Shown piece by piece: positions 22,505 to 30,958 of a stretch of DNA of 39,399 nt. Each line of letters begins with the position of its first letter. The stretch's first letter is position 1. The stretch covers positions 1-39,399 of the forward strand of contig JAEDIW010000024.1 in assembly GCA_016296655.1 (NCBI GenBank), written 5' to 3'. The translations under genes and the position numbers were made by a program. Source of the DNA: Treponema sp. (lineage in GTDB: Bacteria; Spirochaetota; Spirochaetia; Treponematales; Treponemataceae). A model generated the notes under the pieces. That model saw nothing but the letters and a program-made list of their open reading frames with translations, ran no database searches and was not told the DNA's origin.

Positions 22505-22544
22505 TAGTTTAGCAAATAGTATTATAGTTTAGTGATGGTGTCAA
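22505..22544 (-). promoter_or_regulatory. tetR promoter with two operator-like boxes
   Basis: TTGACA (22544-22539), a 17-nt spacer, and TACTAT (22521-22516). TAGTTTAG occurs at 22525-22532 (in the spacer) and 22505-22512 (at the predicted start), exactly two helical turns apart, a typical layout for repressor binding. Confidence 0.6.
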
Positions 22545-22550
22545 TAAGAT

Positions 22551-22710
22551 CTGAAAATTTTGCGGGGAAATAAAAAAAATTGCGATGGACGGGCTAAGTG
22601 CTGGAGCAGTGCGCAGCAGCCACTGGAACGTAGCGCAGCGAAGTGAAGCGGCCGAGGGTACCGAGCTGCGAAAGTACGCTCTGCCAGCTCAGTGCGCCCC
22701 GGAAAGAAAA
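22551..22710 (+). repeat. 160-bp GC-rich direct repeat, right copy (family 2)
   Basis: Near-identical to 17409-17569 and in the same orientation. It fills the gap between ktrA and tetR. An open frame crosses it (from 22585) only because the repeat lacks stops; it is not called a gene. Confidence 0.9.
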
Positions 22711-22749
22711 AAATTATTTTTTGAATGTGGTTTAGACGAAAATTTCGTG

Positions 22750-23466
22750 TCAGTTTCTGTGGAACAGTTTCTGGAAAAATCCGATGCTTTTTTTGTGCTC
22801 GGTGTCTGAATCTTTTGATTTTGTGTAGTTCATGATTGAGTCGGGCGTTCCTGCAACAAGGAAAATCATTTTTGAGCTAAGTACGAAGTCTGCTGAAGTA
22901 ATTGTCTGAATTTCCTGAGAGTTTTCTGCATGAAAACCGATTATGTTCAGGCCATAATCCTGCCTGAGTCTGCTTTCTGCAAGGGTTTTGCCGTCCTGAG
23001 AGTCCTTTATTTTTATTTCTGCAATTGAAAAATTCTGCGAAACTGGCATGTAGTTGAAAAGGGATTCTGAAAGAATCATTGGTACGAGGTGAACTGCTGC
23101 GTCCAGGTCTGGGTATATGACCTTTGTTGCGCCGACTAGTTTTAGAATTTCGCCGTGTTCGTTTGACCTTGCACGCACGATTATATGTTCTATGCCGATT
23201 TTTTTCAGGTGATTGGTTACCATGATTGAAGATTCCAGCTGGCTGCCTAAATCTATGATGGCAACATTTACATCTTTTGAAATGACTTTTTTTAATATTT
23301 CTTCGCCTAAAGCGTCTGCAATATAGGCATTTGTTACTGCCGATTTGTATTTTTCGACAATTTCTCGATCTTTGTCAATGATTATGAGTTCGGCATTGCT
23401 GCCTGACAGTGCGTCTGCCATCCTGCAGCCGAATGAGCCAAGTCCGATTATTGCTATTGTTTGCAT
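22750..23466 (-). CDS. ktrA: Potassium uptake regulatory subunit (KtrA/TrkA family)
   Basis: 238 residues. The RCK-N Rossmann domain begins TIAIIGLGSFGCRMADAL with the GxGxxG loop and the acidic IIIDKD that binds nucleotide (NAD or ATP). An RCK-C domain follows (about 145-225). It is cytoplasmic and gates the KtrB channel. GGAGG precedes the ATG by 8 nt. It is 68 nt downstream of ktrB. Confidence 0.92.
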   Translation of the reverse strand: MQTIAIIGLGSFGCRMADALSGSNAELIIIDKDREIVEKYKSAVTNAYIADALGEEILKKVISKDVNVAIIDLGSQLESSIMVTNHLKKIGIEHIIVRARSNEHGEILKLVGATKVIYPDLDAAVHLVPMILSESLFNYMPVSQNFSIAEIKIKDSQDGKTLAESRLRQDYGLNIIGFHAENSQEIQTITSADFVLSSKMIFLVAGTPDSIMNYTKSKDSDTEHKKSIGFFQKLFHRN

Positions 23467-23534
23467 TTTTTTCCTCCAATCCTGATGTATTCCTGCTGTC
23501 TGTTCATGCAGGCAGTTTTTCTGCTGTATGCTGT

Positions 23535-24932
23535 CTATCCTACAAGTATATTTTCTTTTGGAAAATCTGCAATTGAGTCGAGTGTTCTGGTTTTGTGCAG
23601 ACTGTCCAAAGCTATGAATGTAATGCCCGTCCTTCCGGCGAACATTAAAAGCATTGTAAGAATCTTGCCTGGTTCAGAAAGGCTGGACGTGATTCCTTTT
23701 GAAAGTCCTACTGTTCCGAAGGCTGAAACTGTTTCAAAAAATAAGTCAGAAACGGAAAAAATTCCTTGCTCAAGCGCCTTGCTTTCTGAAATGAGGAGCA
23801 GGCCGTAAAAAACGAAAAGAAAGCAGATGCCTTTCATAAATATAGAAACGGCTTTTTCCTGTGTTTCTTTTGCTATGTCTCTTTTGAAAACTGAAACGTC
23901 ATTTCTGTCAGAAGAACTTTTGTAGGCAATGGAAATCAGCAGAAAAATTGTGGTTGTTTTGAGGCCACCTGCCATAGAACCTGGACTTCCGCCTGTAATC
24001 ATCAGCAGAATGGAAACAAATGTTGAAAAAGGCGAAAAAGAGGCCTGCGGAATTGTTTCAAATCCTGCGGTTCGCAAAGTTGTCGACTGAAAAAAAGCAC
24101 AGTTCAAGGCATGCAGAATTTGTGCGAGTGAAGATTTGCCGGAAATTGCAAAAGCCTTGTTGTATTCTGCAAAAAAGAAAATGACTGTTCCCAGTGCAAG
24201 CAGGGTGAAAGTCATTAAAAGTACAATTTTTGTATGCAGGCTTAAAATTTTGCGGGTGTTGTCTAAGTTTTTGTTTCTGCTGAATTTTCTGGATATAATC
24301 ATGATGAGGTTTGCAAAAACTGTAAAGCCCAGACTGCCTGTAATTATCAGCATGGAAACTACAAGGCAGACGGACGGAATTTGGGTAAAGCGAGCCAGGC
24401 TGTCAGAATAGGGGGAAAAGCCTGCGTTGCAGAATGCCGAAACTGAAATAAATGCTGCATTAAAAAGCCAGTCTTTTTCGCCGTGGAATCTAAAAATTAC
24501 GGCAAGAATCACGGCTCCCAGACCCTGAAAAAATGCTGTTGTTTTCAAAATGAATTTTATAATCTGCCTTGATTCAAGAGCTGACTCTTCCGTAAAATAG
24601 TCGCGTATAATGTTTTTGTTTAGCAGTGAAATTTTTTTTGCCGAAAAAACAAGAAAAACGGTAAAAAAAGAAACTAGTCCGAGTCCTCCGCTTTCAATCA
24701 AAAGCATTAGAAAAACAAAGCCTGTTTTTGTGTAGATGCTCATGTCAACGGAAGAAAGTCCAGTTACGCAGATTGCCGAAATTGTCGTAAAAAGCGAATC
24801 TATGAAAGGTACGGCTTTGCCAGAATTGTAGCAGCATGGCAACTGCAAAAGTACAGCTCCTGCGGATGCCAGAAGGAAAAAATACAGGAAAAGCCGTAAC
24901 GAAACATATTTTATTTTGATTTTAAAATCCAT
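23535..24932 (-). CDS. ktrB: Potassium transporter membrane subunit (KtrB/TrkH family)
   Basis: 465 residues from the ATG at 24932; an upstream TTG at 24953 lies across the promoter and is rejected. There are four pore repeats, each with the filter glycine: CVTGLSSVD, FCNAGFSPYSD, LRTAGFETIP and GTVGLSKG. Length fits KtrB. It imports K+, usually Na+-coupled. A TATATT extended -10 box lies 9 nt before the ATG and there is no well-spaced Shine-Dalgarno, so the mRNA may be leaderless. Forms a two-gene operon with ktrA. Confidence 0.93.
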   Translation of the reverse strand: MDFKIKIKYVSLRLFLYFFLLASAGAVLLQLPCCYNSGKAVPFIDSLFTTISAICVTGLSSVDMSIYTKTGFVFLMLLIESGGLGLVSFFTVFLVFSAKKISLLNKNIIRDYFTEESALESRQIIKFILKTTAFFQGLGAVILAVIFRFHGEKDWLFNAAFISVSAFCNAGFSPYSDSLARFTQIPSVCLVVSMLIITGSLGFTVFANLIMIISRKFSRNKNLDNTRKILSLHTKIVLLMTFTLLALGTVIFFFAEYNKAFAISGKSSLAQILHALNCAFFQSTTLRTAGFETIPQASFSPFSTFVSILLMITGGSPGSMAGGLKTTTIFLLISIAYKSSSDRNDVSVFKRDIAKETQEKAVSIFMKGICFLFVFYGLLLISESKALEQGIFSVSDLFFETVSAFGTVGLSKGITSSLSEPGKILTMLLMFAGRTGITFIALDSLHKTRTLDSIADFPKENILVG

Positions 24933-24941
24933 TGCCCTTAA

Positions 24942-24950
24942 AATATAGCA
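24942..24950 (-). promoter_or_regulatory. Extended -10 promoter of ktrB
   Basis: TGCTATATT (24950-24942) on the minus strand. The string CTTGTGCTATATT is shared exactly with the pur operon promoter. No good -35. The box ends 9 nt before the ATG. Confidence 0.55.
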
Positions 24951-25039
24951 CAAGTCTGCATGAATTGCATTGTATTTTTAGCGCAACTGCCAGATTGTTC
25001 AGGCCACTCTCATTCAGGCACACTCGTATTCATGCTTTT

Positions 25040-25477
25040 TTAATAGTAGAATGTGTAAAAATCGTATTCTCCAGTTTTCCAGCCGTTGCTTTCATAAAAT
25101 TTTTTTGCAGTGTGGTTTTCTTTGTCTGTAACAAGGATAAATCCTTTGGCTTTGTTCTTAAAATATTCTTTTACGCTTTGCATAAGCTGAGTGCCGAATC
25201 CTTTGCAGCGGAATTCTTTTTTTACAAAAAAATCATTTAAAACCCACTGCGGTTTGAGAGAAACCGTTGAATATGAAGGATAAAGCTGAATGAAACCTGC
25301 AGGTACACCGCAGTCTGTATAGGCAATGAAAATTTTGGACTGATTGTTTTTTATCCTTTCCTGAACAAATGCCCTTACTTCAGTTTCTGACTGACCGGAA
25401 ACGCCGTAGAATGTCCTGTATTCCATTATGAGTTTTACAGCTTCTTCTAACTCTTCTGTGCCTGCAATTTTTATCAT
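25040..25477 (-). CDS. GNAT-family N-acetyltransferase
   Basis: 145 residues with the GNAT order: GFIQLYPSYS (beta 4), then LNDFFVKKEFRCKGFGTQLMQSVKEYFK with the acetyl-CoA loop (R/QxxGxG/A as RCKGFG), and LVTDKENHTAKKFYESNGWKTGEYDFY at the C-terminus. GGAGAG lies 10 nt before the ATG. Substrate unknown. It stands just upstream of ktrB's promoter but is a separate unit by orientation and spacing. Confidence 0.9.
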   Translation of the reverse strand: MIKIAGTEELEEAVKLIMEYRTFYGVSGQSETEVRAFVQERIKNNQSKIFIAYTDCGVPAGFIQLYPSYSTVSLKPQWVLNDFFVKKEFRCKGFGTQLMQSVKEYFKNKAKGFILVTDKENHTAKKFYESNGWKTGEYDFYTFYY

Positions 25478-25701
25478 AATTTTTTCTCTCCTGATTTTTG
25501 ATAATTTTTCTTAATCTGCGGATTCTGCAGAATATTCTGCTTTTTTCTGTGAGATGTCAAGTTGAGCAAACTGCCTGAGAAAAATTCATCTGCATAAAGG
25601 CTTGCCGAAGGGGCTGTTTTGACAGTGGCACACATTCAGAATAATAAACCGTCATTTCTGGAATTTCCTTCTATTGCGAGTGCCCGGACACGGGAAGAAA
25701 A

Positions 25702-25730
25702 TTAATAATTCTTGACTTTTGCCAGAGTCC
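25702..25730 (+). promoter_or_regulatory. Promoter of the candidate small RNA
   Basis: TTGACT (about 25711-25716), a 17-nt spacer and TAATAT (about 25734-25739) form a near-consensus promoter that reads into a gene-free region. Coordinates are approximate to within about 10 bases. Confidence 0.6.
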
Positions 25731-25744
25731 TATGTAATATTATT

Positions 25745-25890
25745 ACAATGCTGTTGGCATTATAGTTCATGCTATGTTGTGAAAAATCGGTTTTTTGATT
25801 TTTCATTTATTTATCAGAAGAAAAAAGTCGGTTTGAATAGGTTTGCAAAGGAAATCTATCAGTTTACCGGCTTTTTTTGTTTAGATGTAC
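25745..25890 (+). ncRNA. Candidate small RNA (~145 nt)
   Basis: It starts at the promoter above. Predicted folds in order: AATGC/GCATT, ATAG/CTAT, a perfect GAAAAATC/GATTTTTC hairpin, and a terminator in which GTCGGT pairs with ACCGGC around an inner TAGGTTT/AAATCTA, followed by seven T residues (near 25880-25887). No translatable frame with a ribosome-binding site. It does not match the tmRNA, SRP or RNase P landmarks I know. Identity unknown. Confidence 0.5.
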
Positions 25891-25992
25891 TGTTTTCTGC
25901 AAAAAAAGGTTGAACAGCTCGTTTTTGCCTTGATGTTTTAAGGGAGTGCCTAATTTTTATTTCTTTTGTTTTTGACTTTTAAGTCTGTAAAG

Positions 25993-26021
25993 TTGACGAA
26001 TAAAAGAGTTTAAATTAGTAT
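25993..26021 (+). promoter_or_regulatory. Promoter directly before the PilZ gene
   Basis: TTGACG (25993-25998), a 17-nt spacer and TAGTAT (26016-26021). The box ends 9 nt before the ATG, with no Shine-Dalgarno between. Confidence 0.6.
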
Positions 26022-26030
26022 AGTTTTTAT

Positions 26031-27071
26031 ATGGGTGTTATTACAAGTCAAAAGATTTCATATTACTACGATCAGTATCGTGACAAAGAAATTGCTTTTA
26101 CTAAAGATATTCTGAAAACTCTTGGAATAGACCCGAGACAGATTTACATAAGGTGTAATGGTGTTCAGTGGCCTTGCATTATAAATTCGATTTCTCTCAT
26201 GAATTCTAGAATCATTCTTGGAACGAAGGGCGGAGCCTATGCCCAGCTTACAAAAGAAGAATCTGTTCCTGTAAGTTTAAGATTGTATTTTATTGAATCT
26301 GGCAATCAGGCCATGAGTTTTTTTGTTTCTGCACATGTAACAAATGTTACTCCTTATATGAATTCAAAAGATCTGGCTGTTTTTACTTTAAGCTATACTC
26401 AGCGCCCGCCGGATGATTTGATTGAAAAAATCGGTGTGCTGCTTGAAACAAATGCAAATGCAATCCGTCGGCGCGAAGACCGCATAATAATTAACGAAGA
26501 CAGCAAGCGCAAAATTGGTCTTACAAAGGCAGAATCAATCATCTACGTTCAAAATGTTCCGCGCCATTGTGTAATTCGTGACCTGTCATTTTTTGGAGCA
26601 AAGGTAATCCTTATAGGAGTTCCCAAGTTTTTGGAAAAAAAAGAAGCTGTTTTGTGCCTTCTGTTTGATGACGTTCCGAATCCTGTGCTGATAAAAGGTA
26701 CAATCGTAAACTCTTCGCGGATTGAAGGCCGGAAGGACTTGATTTTTGTAAATGTAAGCTTTTTTGAGAAAGAAGTTCCATTTGTATACAAGCTCCATAT
26801 AAATTCTTTTCTGTCTACAGTTCATAAAAAACAGCTTTCTGCTGCAGAACAGCTGGCGCTTCAACAACAGAATCTTGCAAGACAAGCTATGCTGGACAAG
26901 GCAAATGCTGCAAAGTCTCAGGGATTTTCGAATCAGGGGCAGGGAGCAGGTGCTGTTGCTCCACAACCTGCAGTTAACGCTGGAGTTCAGGGAACTGTTA
27001 CGCCAGCACAGCCAGGAGGAGTGCAGACTCAGCCTGTACAGTCAGCTGCTCAGCAGGAAACTGCTAAATAG
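26031..27071 (+). CDS. PilZ-domain protein (putative c-di-GMP receptor)
   Basis: 346 residues. An N-terminal domain (1-130) of the type seen in treponemal PilZ proteins is followed by PilZ at about 145-270. Its c-di-GMP motifs are intact: RxxxR as Arg147-Arg151 (RREDR) and DxSxxG as Asp184-Gly189 (DLSFFG). The last ~75 residues are Gln/Ala/Pro/Gly-rich and probably disordered. In T. denticola a PilZ protein affects motility and virulence; this is the probable counterpart, from memory. No Shine-Dalgarno; probably leaderless. Confidence 0.87.
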   Translation: MGVITSQKISYYYDQYRDKEIAFTKDILKTLGIDPRQIYIRCNGVQWPCIINSISLMNSRIILGTKGGAYAQLTKEESVPVSLRLYFIESGNQAMSFFVSAHVTNVTPYMNSKDLAVFTLSYTQRPPDDLIEKIGVLLETNANAIRRREDRIIINEDSKRKIGLTKAESIIYVQNVPRHCVIRDLSFFGAKVILIGVPKFLEKKEAVLCLLFDDVPNPVLIKGTIVNSSRIEGRKDLIFVNVSFFEKEVPFVYKLHINSFLSTVHKKQLSAAEQLALQQQNLARQAMLDKANAAKSQGFSNQGQGAGAVAPQPAVNAGVQGTVTPAQPGGVQTQPVQSAAQQETAK

Positions 27072-27228
27072 ATACCAGCATCTTCTGAAAATTTATATAG
27101 CATATTTGAAAAATCAGCTGCTGCCACGAAAAAAGGGATGAATTCGTTTTTACAAATTTAAGGATAATCTTCCTGCATTTTCTGAGTAGAAAGCTGATTA
27201 TGTACTTAAAAAATAGTGTGAGGATTTT

Positions 27229-28377
27229 ATGACTTCCAGTAACCCTTTGGATACAGTTTTTTATGTAACTTTGCCGGAAAATTTTGATTTGTCAAAACAT
27301 GCATTTCAAATTGACAGGACTATTCCCCTGCCTGTGCAGAAAAAAGATGGACAGGCTGATGAAGATTTTTCTTTGAAGGACTTAACTCAGGAACAGATTT
27401 TGGCAGGCATTTTGACGGTTCTTGGTTATGACCGCGAAAACAAAAATGCTGAATATTACCGTTCGATAATTACTCATGTACGTCCTGACATAAAAAAAGA
27501 ATTGTCCGAAGCTGCGATTTTAAAGACAAAGAACGAAGATTTTGATATGGCAGAAGAACTTTTCACTGCTTTGCGAGGGCTTGATCCTGCTGACATAGGC
27601 ATTACGTTGAATTATGCATTGTATCTTGACCAGAGGGCAGATTCGTACCGCCGTTCTTCCCTTATTGATGATGCTGATGCCTGTGATGCAGAGGCCGAGG
27701 CAAATTATAAAATTGTTATGGAAAATGATCCTGCTGTTCCTGACGGCTTTTTCAATGCAGGTTTTTTCTACATGAAATGCCATGATTTTCGCAAGGCTCG
27801 TGACTGCTTTGAAACTTATGTTGCGCTGACTTGTGATGTTTCGGATGAAGATCTTGGACAGAACGGAATCTATAAAAAGGAACGGGCTCAGGAAATTCTG
27901 GATAATATAAAAAATCAGAATATGGATGATGAACGCTTCAAGGCCGCCTATGAGTTTATAAATCGTGGTGAAGAAGAAAAAGGTCTGGATAAAATCCGTG
28001 AATTTTTGCAGGCAAATCCGCATGTTTGGAATGCATGGTTCATGCTTGGCTGGGGACTTCGGAAACTTGGGCGCTTTCAGGATGCAAAACAGTCTTTCTT
28101 AAAGTCCATGGAGTGTGAAGGCGGCGAACATAATCCTGATACATTCAATGAACTTGCTCTTTGCTATGTTGAGGAGCAGAATTTCACCGATGCTCAGAAA
28201 TGTTTTGAAAATGCGCTTACACTTGATCCTGAAAATACTAAAATCATGTCAAATATGGCTTTCCTTCAGTTGAAGCTTGGAAATCCTGAACTGGCAAAAA
28301 GTTATTTTCAGGCTGTCTTGGAATTCGATCCAAATGACAAAATTGCCCTGAATGAACTCGACAAAATGGAAATCTAA
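27229..28377 (+). CDS. TPR-repeat protein
   Basis: 382 residues without signal peptide. TPR-like helical pairs cover about 95-230 (AEELFTALRGLDPADIGITLNYALYL; DGFFNAGFFYMKCHDFRKARDCF) and 258-380 (AWFMLGWGLRKLGRFQDAKQSFLKS; ALCYVEEQNFTDAQKCFENALTLDPEN). A cytoplasmic scaffold or adaptor. GAGGATTTT precedes the ATG, as at gatB. It follows the PilZ gene by 157 bp on the same strand, with no functional clue beyond that. Confidence 0.88.
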   Translation: MTSSNPLDTVFYVTLPENFDLSKHAFQIDRTIPLPVQKKDGQADEDFSLKDLTQEQILAGILTVLGYDRENKNAEYYRSIITHVRPDIKKELSEAAILKTKNEDFDMAEELFTALRGLDPADIGITLNYALYLDQRADSYRRSSLIDDADACDAEAEANYKIVMENDPAVPDGFFNAGFFYMKCHDFRKARDCFETYVALTCDVSDEDLGQNGIYKKERAQEILDNIKNQNMDDERFKAAYEFINRGEEEKGLDKIREFLQANPHVWNAWFMLGWGLRKLGRFQDAKQSFLKSMECEGGEHNPDTFNELALCYVEEQNFTDAQKCFENALTLDPENTKIMSNMAFLQLKLGNPELAKSYFQAVLEFDPNDKIALNELDKMEI

Positions 28378-28386
28378 GGAAACATT

Positions 28387-28508
28387 GAATAAATTTTATT
28401 GAGGATTTTTTAGTGTTAACCTTGAAAGCAGCTGATTGTCCGTAAATCAATGTCTTACGGTAATTTGATGGAAGGTGCTGTGTAATCGTTTCAAGTGTTA
28501 CTCAGCAC
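28387..28508 (+). repeat. Repeat family 3, full copy
   Basis: The left half (28387-28423, GAATAAATTTTATTGAGG...GTGTTAACCTT) recurs at 38036-38072 with two differences. The right half (28448-28508, CTTACGG...TCGTTTCAAGTGTTA...CAGCAC) recurs at 37027-37087 with scattered differences. It lies between the convergent TPR and DUF192 genes. Short CCGTAA/TTACGG hairpin inside. Confidence 0.65.
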
Positions 28509-28517
28509 TCCCTAAAA

Positions 28518-28979
28518 CTATTTATGCAGCGGCGACAAGTCAATTTTATCGCCGTTTTTTATGCCGTTTGCCTTAAACCAGCCTTGCGGAACTTCCAGAG
28601 CATAGCGTGCAGAAGATGTGCTTTTTACAGGCTCCAGACTGAACGGCTTCATGTCAAAAATGCTGCGTATTTTTCCAGTCGAATCGATATAGGCAAGTGA
28701 AAGAGGCGTCGGGGTATTTTTCATCCAGAAACTTAGGAGCTGGTCGTATTCAAAAACAAAAATCATGCCAGTACCGTCTGGAATTTTTTTTCGATGCATA
28801 AAGCCGTAGCTGCGCTGCTCATCAGTTTTTGCAATTTCAGCTTTTACAGGAATATTTGTTCCACTGCTGGTTTGAATGATGAAAGTTTTTGAGTCAAAAT
28901 CAGGCTTAAATTCTTTGGAATTGCATGACATGCAGAAAAAGCTGAATATTACCGGCACTAAGATTAAAAATTTTTTCAT
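28518..28979 (-). CDS. DUF192-family lipoprotein
   Basis: 153 residues. Lipoprotein signal MKKFLILVPVIFSFFCMSC with the acylated Cys at about 19. The remainder is DUF192: IPVKAEIAKTDEQRSYGFMHRKKIPDGTGMIFVF, then SFWMKNTPTPLSLAYID and YALEVPQGWFKANGIKNGDKI. The family's biochemical role is not established. AGGATTTTAT precedes the ATG. It is the last gene of a minus-strand run from murB. Confidence 0.88.
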   Translation of the reverse strand: MKKFLILVPVIFSFFCMSCNSKEFKPDFDSKTFIIQTSSGTNIPVKAEIAKTDEQRSYGFMHRKKIPDGTGMIFVFEYDQLLSFWMKNTPTPLSLAYIDSTGKIRSIFDMKPFSLEPVKSTSSARYALEVPQGWFKANGIKNGDKIDLSPLHK

Positions 28980-29006
28980 ATAAAATCCTGTTTTTACAAT
29001 ATGTCC

Positions 29007-29564
29007 TTACAATGTATCTAAAAACATTTTTGCAGTCATTTCTGGAACTGAATCTTCAACATTTTGCTGCCCTGAAGTTTTTTTCAGCACAGTTTTGTCT
29101 GTATATTTAAGTGTCAAAGGTCTTTCCAGGGACATCGAAAGTGAGTCATTTTCCCAGACAGATTTTTCCGGATTCAGAAAACCAGGGTTGCCGTATTTTT
29201 TACACAATGTAGTGAAAATACTGTAGTGATCGATTTTTTCTTTATTCAAGTTGATTGTTATTATAAAAAGCCTGTCTTCATAAAACTGAAACCAGCATCG
29301 ATCCAAAAAAGAATCTACATGGCCAGCCTTTGCATCGGTTTCAATTAAAATCCTGTTTTCTCCAGGCAAAAGGGAAACGTCTCTGTCTCCATGATAGCCG
29401 AAAGCTGGATTTTTTTGCAGTAAATCTTTTACCTCATCAACGCTCATGCCAAGCCGTATTCTTGCATAGCCGTCAGGCAGCTGGCTTTGTGCAAAAATCA
29501 AACATGAAGCGAAAAATAATAGGACTGCTGTAAAACTTAACCGAAATTTCTTAAAAAAAGTCAT
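29007..29564 (-). CDS. Exported protein of unknown function
   Basis: 185 residues with a signal peptide (hydrophobic 9-24, cleavage near IFAQ). The mature part begins LPDGYARIRLGMSVDEVKDLLQKNPAFGY, a pattern of small periplasmic BamE/SmpA-like or DUF-type proteins in which GMSxxEVxxLL is a short helix. I cannot name the family. It starts 12 nt after the cNMP-domain gene with no Shine-Dalgarno, so translation may be coupled. 27 nt precede the DUF192 gene. Confidence 0.72.
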   Translation of the reverse strand: MTFFKKFRLSFTAVLLFFASCLIFAQSQLPDGYARIRLGMSVDEVKDLLQKNPAFGYHGDRDVSLLPGENRILIETDAKAGHVDSFLDRCWFQFYEDRLFIITINLNKEKIDHYSIFTTLCKKYGNPGFLNPEKSVWENDSLSMSLERPLTLKYTDKTVLKKTSGQQNVEDSVPEMTAKMFLDTL

Positions 29565-29576
29565 GGCCAGTACAAT

Positions 29577-30773
29577 TTATTTGAGCTGATGCTTAATGTG
29601 ATATTGTTTTGACAAAGTCACATTTTTTACAAGATCCGAACAGTTAGGTATTATAATTTTTGATTTTTCAAGCCTGATAAGCGGATTTTTCTGTAGCTGA
29701 ATCAGAATTACCGGCTGTTGTTCCTGCGGAATTCCACACATGTTTGCTAAATCCTGAAGGGAAAGTCCTGTTTCATAGGAAGTTTTTGTGTTTATATTGA
29801 TTCTGGCTTTTTCAACTTGAAGGGCAAGCATGTCTAGAAGTTTGTATATAGGGTCAGGAATCTGTGCATTGGAAAGTTGCCGGAGCATTGACCATAATCT
29901 TTCCGCAAGAGTTGTGGTAAGTTTTGTAATCAGTTGTGATTGTGTTGAAACCATCTGGTCAAAGTTCTTGCGGTTTACAGTCATAAGGCGACATTCTTCA
30001 TCAGCAACTGCGCTTGCAGAGCGAGGTTTGTTTTCAATCAGGGCCATTTCTCCAAACATATCGCCTTTTTTAAGAACGGCAAGAGTTACTTCCTCACCGT
30101 TTACAACTTTTGTAATTTTTACCTTTCCTTCCTGAATAATGAACATTTCTGCACCCCGCTGGCATTCAGAAAAAATCATGGTATCTTTTGGATAAAACCT
30201 TATTAAATCGGCTGTTGGTTCAAAATAAACAGCCCTGGATTTTTGCCGCAGTTCCATAAATCGTTTTTTTGCAGCTGCCAGATAAGCTCCATCTGGGCTG
30301 GATTTTACGTACTGGTAATATGCATAGGCGGCAATGCTTGGTTTTTTGATTTTTTCATAATACTCGGCAACATGAAAAATCTGTTCAGTACTTTCTGAAA
30401 CTGTATTTTTTAGAGTAAGGCGAGTCAATTTTTCGTTCATCTCGCGCATGGAATTTGCAAAGGTTCTGATGATTTTCATAGCTACAGGCGTGTTTTTTGC
30501 TATGAGTTCCGAATATTGATCACGTTGCACGGTAATTGCAACGACATCGGTAAGCGCAATTACATTTTCAATCTGAGCATGCCTTGACATGCATGGAATT
30601 ACACCAACAAAGTCTCCTGGCCCCAAGATTTTTGCATTTGGTTGTGCAATGAAATCAGAAACCAGACAGCTTACATGCCCTCTTTGAATGATATAGAAAC
30701 GGTCGTTTACGTTTTTACCTTCAACAACCAGATATGAACCTTTTCTGAAATTAGTAAATGATAACTGTAACAC
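29577..30773 (-). CDS. Regulator with two cyclic-nucleotide-binding domains and a Crp-like C-terminus
   Basis: 398 residues from a GTG at 30773, chosen because GGAG and GGGG sit just upstream and the protein then begins VLQLSFTNFRKGSYLVVEGK. Two cNMP-binding folds: about 1-115 and about 200-315. The second has GDMFGEMALIENKPRSASAVA, the full phosphate-binding cassette; the first is degenerate (GDFVGVIPCMSRHAQ). A helical linker joins them, and a Crp-type winged helix ends the protein (GLSLQDLANMCGIPQEQQPVILIQL). Probably a cAMP-responsive regulator. As I recall, T. pallidum has a cNMP-domain gene next to murB and cysS too. Confidence 0.85.
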   Translation of the reverse strand: MLQLSFTNFRKGSYLVVEGKNVNDRFYIIQRGHVSCLVSDFIAQPNAKILGPGDFVGVIPCMSRHAQIENVIALTDVVAITVQRDQYSELIAKNTPVAMKIIRTFANSMREMNEKLTRLTLKNTVSESTEQIFHVAEYYEKIKKPSIAAYAYYQYVKSSPDGAYLAAAKKRFMELRQKSRAVYFEPTADLIRFYPKDTMIFSECQRGAEMFIIQEGKVKITKVVNGEEVTLAVLKKGDMFGEMALIENKPRSASAVADEECRLMTVNRKNFDQMVSTQSQLITKLTTTLAERLWSMLRQLSNAQIPDPIYKLLDMLALQVEKARININTKTSYETGLSLQDLANMCGIPQEQQPVILIQLQKNPLIRLEKSKIIIPNCSDLVKNVTLSKQYHIKHQLK

Positions 30774-30958
30774 TTTTCCCCGTCTCCGTAAGTCGAGTAT
30801 AAAAAACAGATATTGTACTGAATGCTGAATAATCCGCATTCATCTTATTTGTTGTTTCCATTTTTTGTCAATTTCAGTATCGGCAAAAAAAAGGATTTGT
30901 TAAACTGATTTTTGACTTGCTCTTATAAGCTTCCATATACATTCGCTGGGACAGCCTG

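Larger units (their letters stand above)
25478..26030. other. 553-bp gap with a candidate small RNA and promoters
   Basis: The first ~200 bp after the GNAT start contain palindromic TTCTGCAGAA and a worn fragment resembling family-1 repeats (GGGGCTGTT near 25612). From 25702 comes a promoter, three small hairpins and a terminator (candidate sRNA), then the promoter of the PilZ gene. A 64-codon frame inside has no Shine-Dalgarno. Confidence 0.55.

Noticed and set aside
22585..22809. 74-codon open frame starting in the right 160-bp repeat
   Set aside because: The frame is open because the repeat is GC-rich and free of stops; the same bases occur at 17443 with a different continuation, and no Shine-Dalgarno or family resemblance is present.
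25719..25913. 64-codon frame in the gap before the PilZ gene
   Set aside because: It overlaps a promoter and a terminator hairpin, starts without a Shine-Dalgarno, and has an unlikely composition; the region fits a small RNA better.
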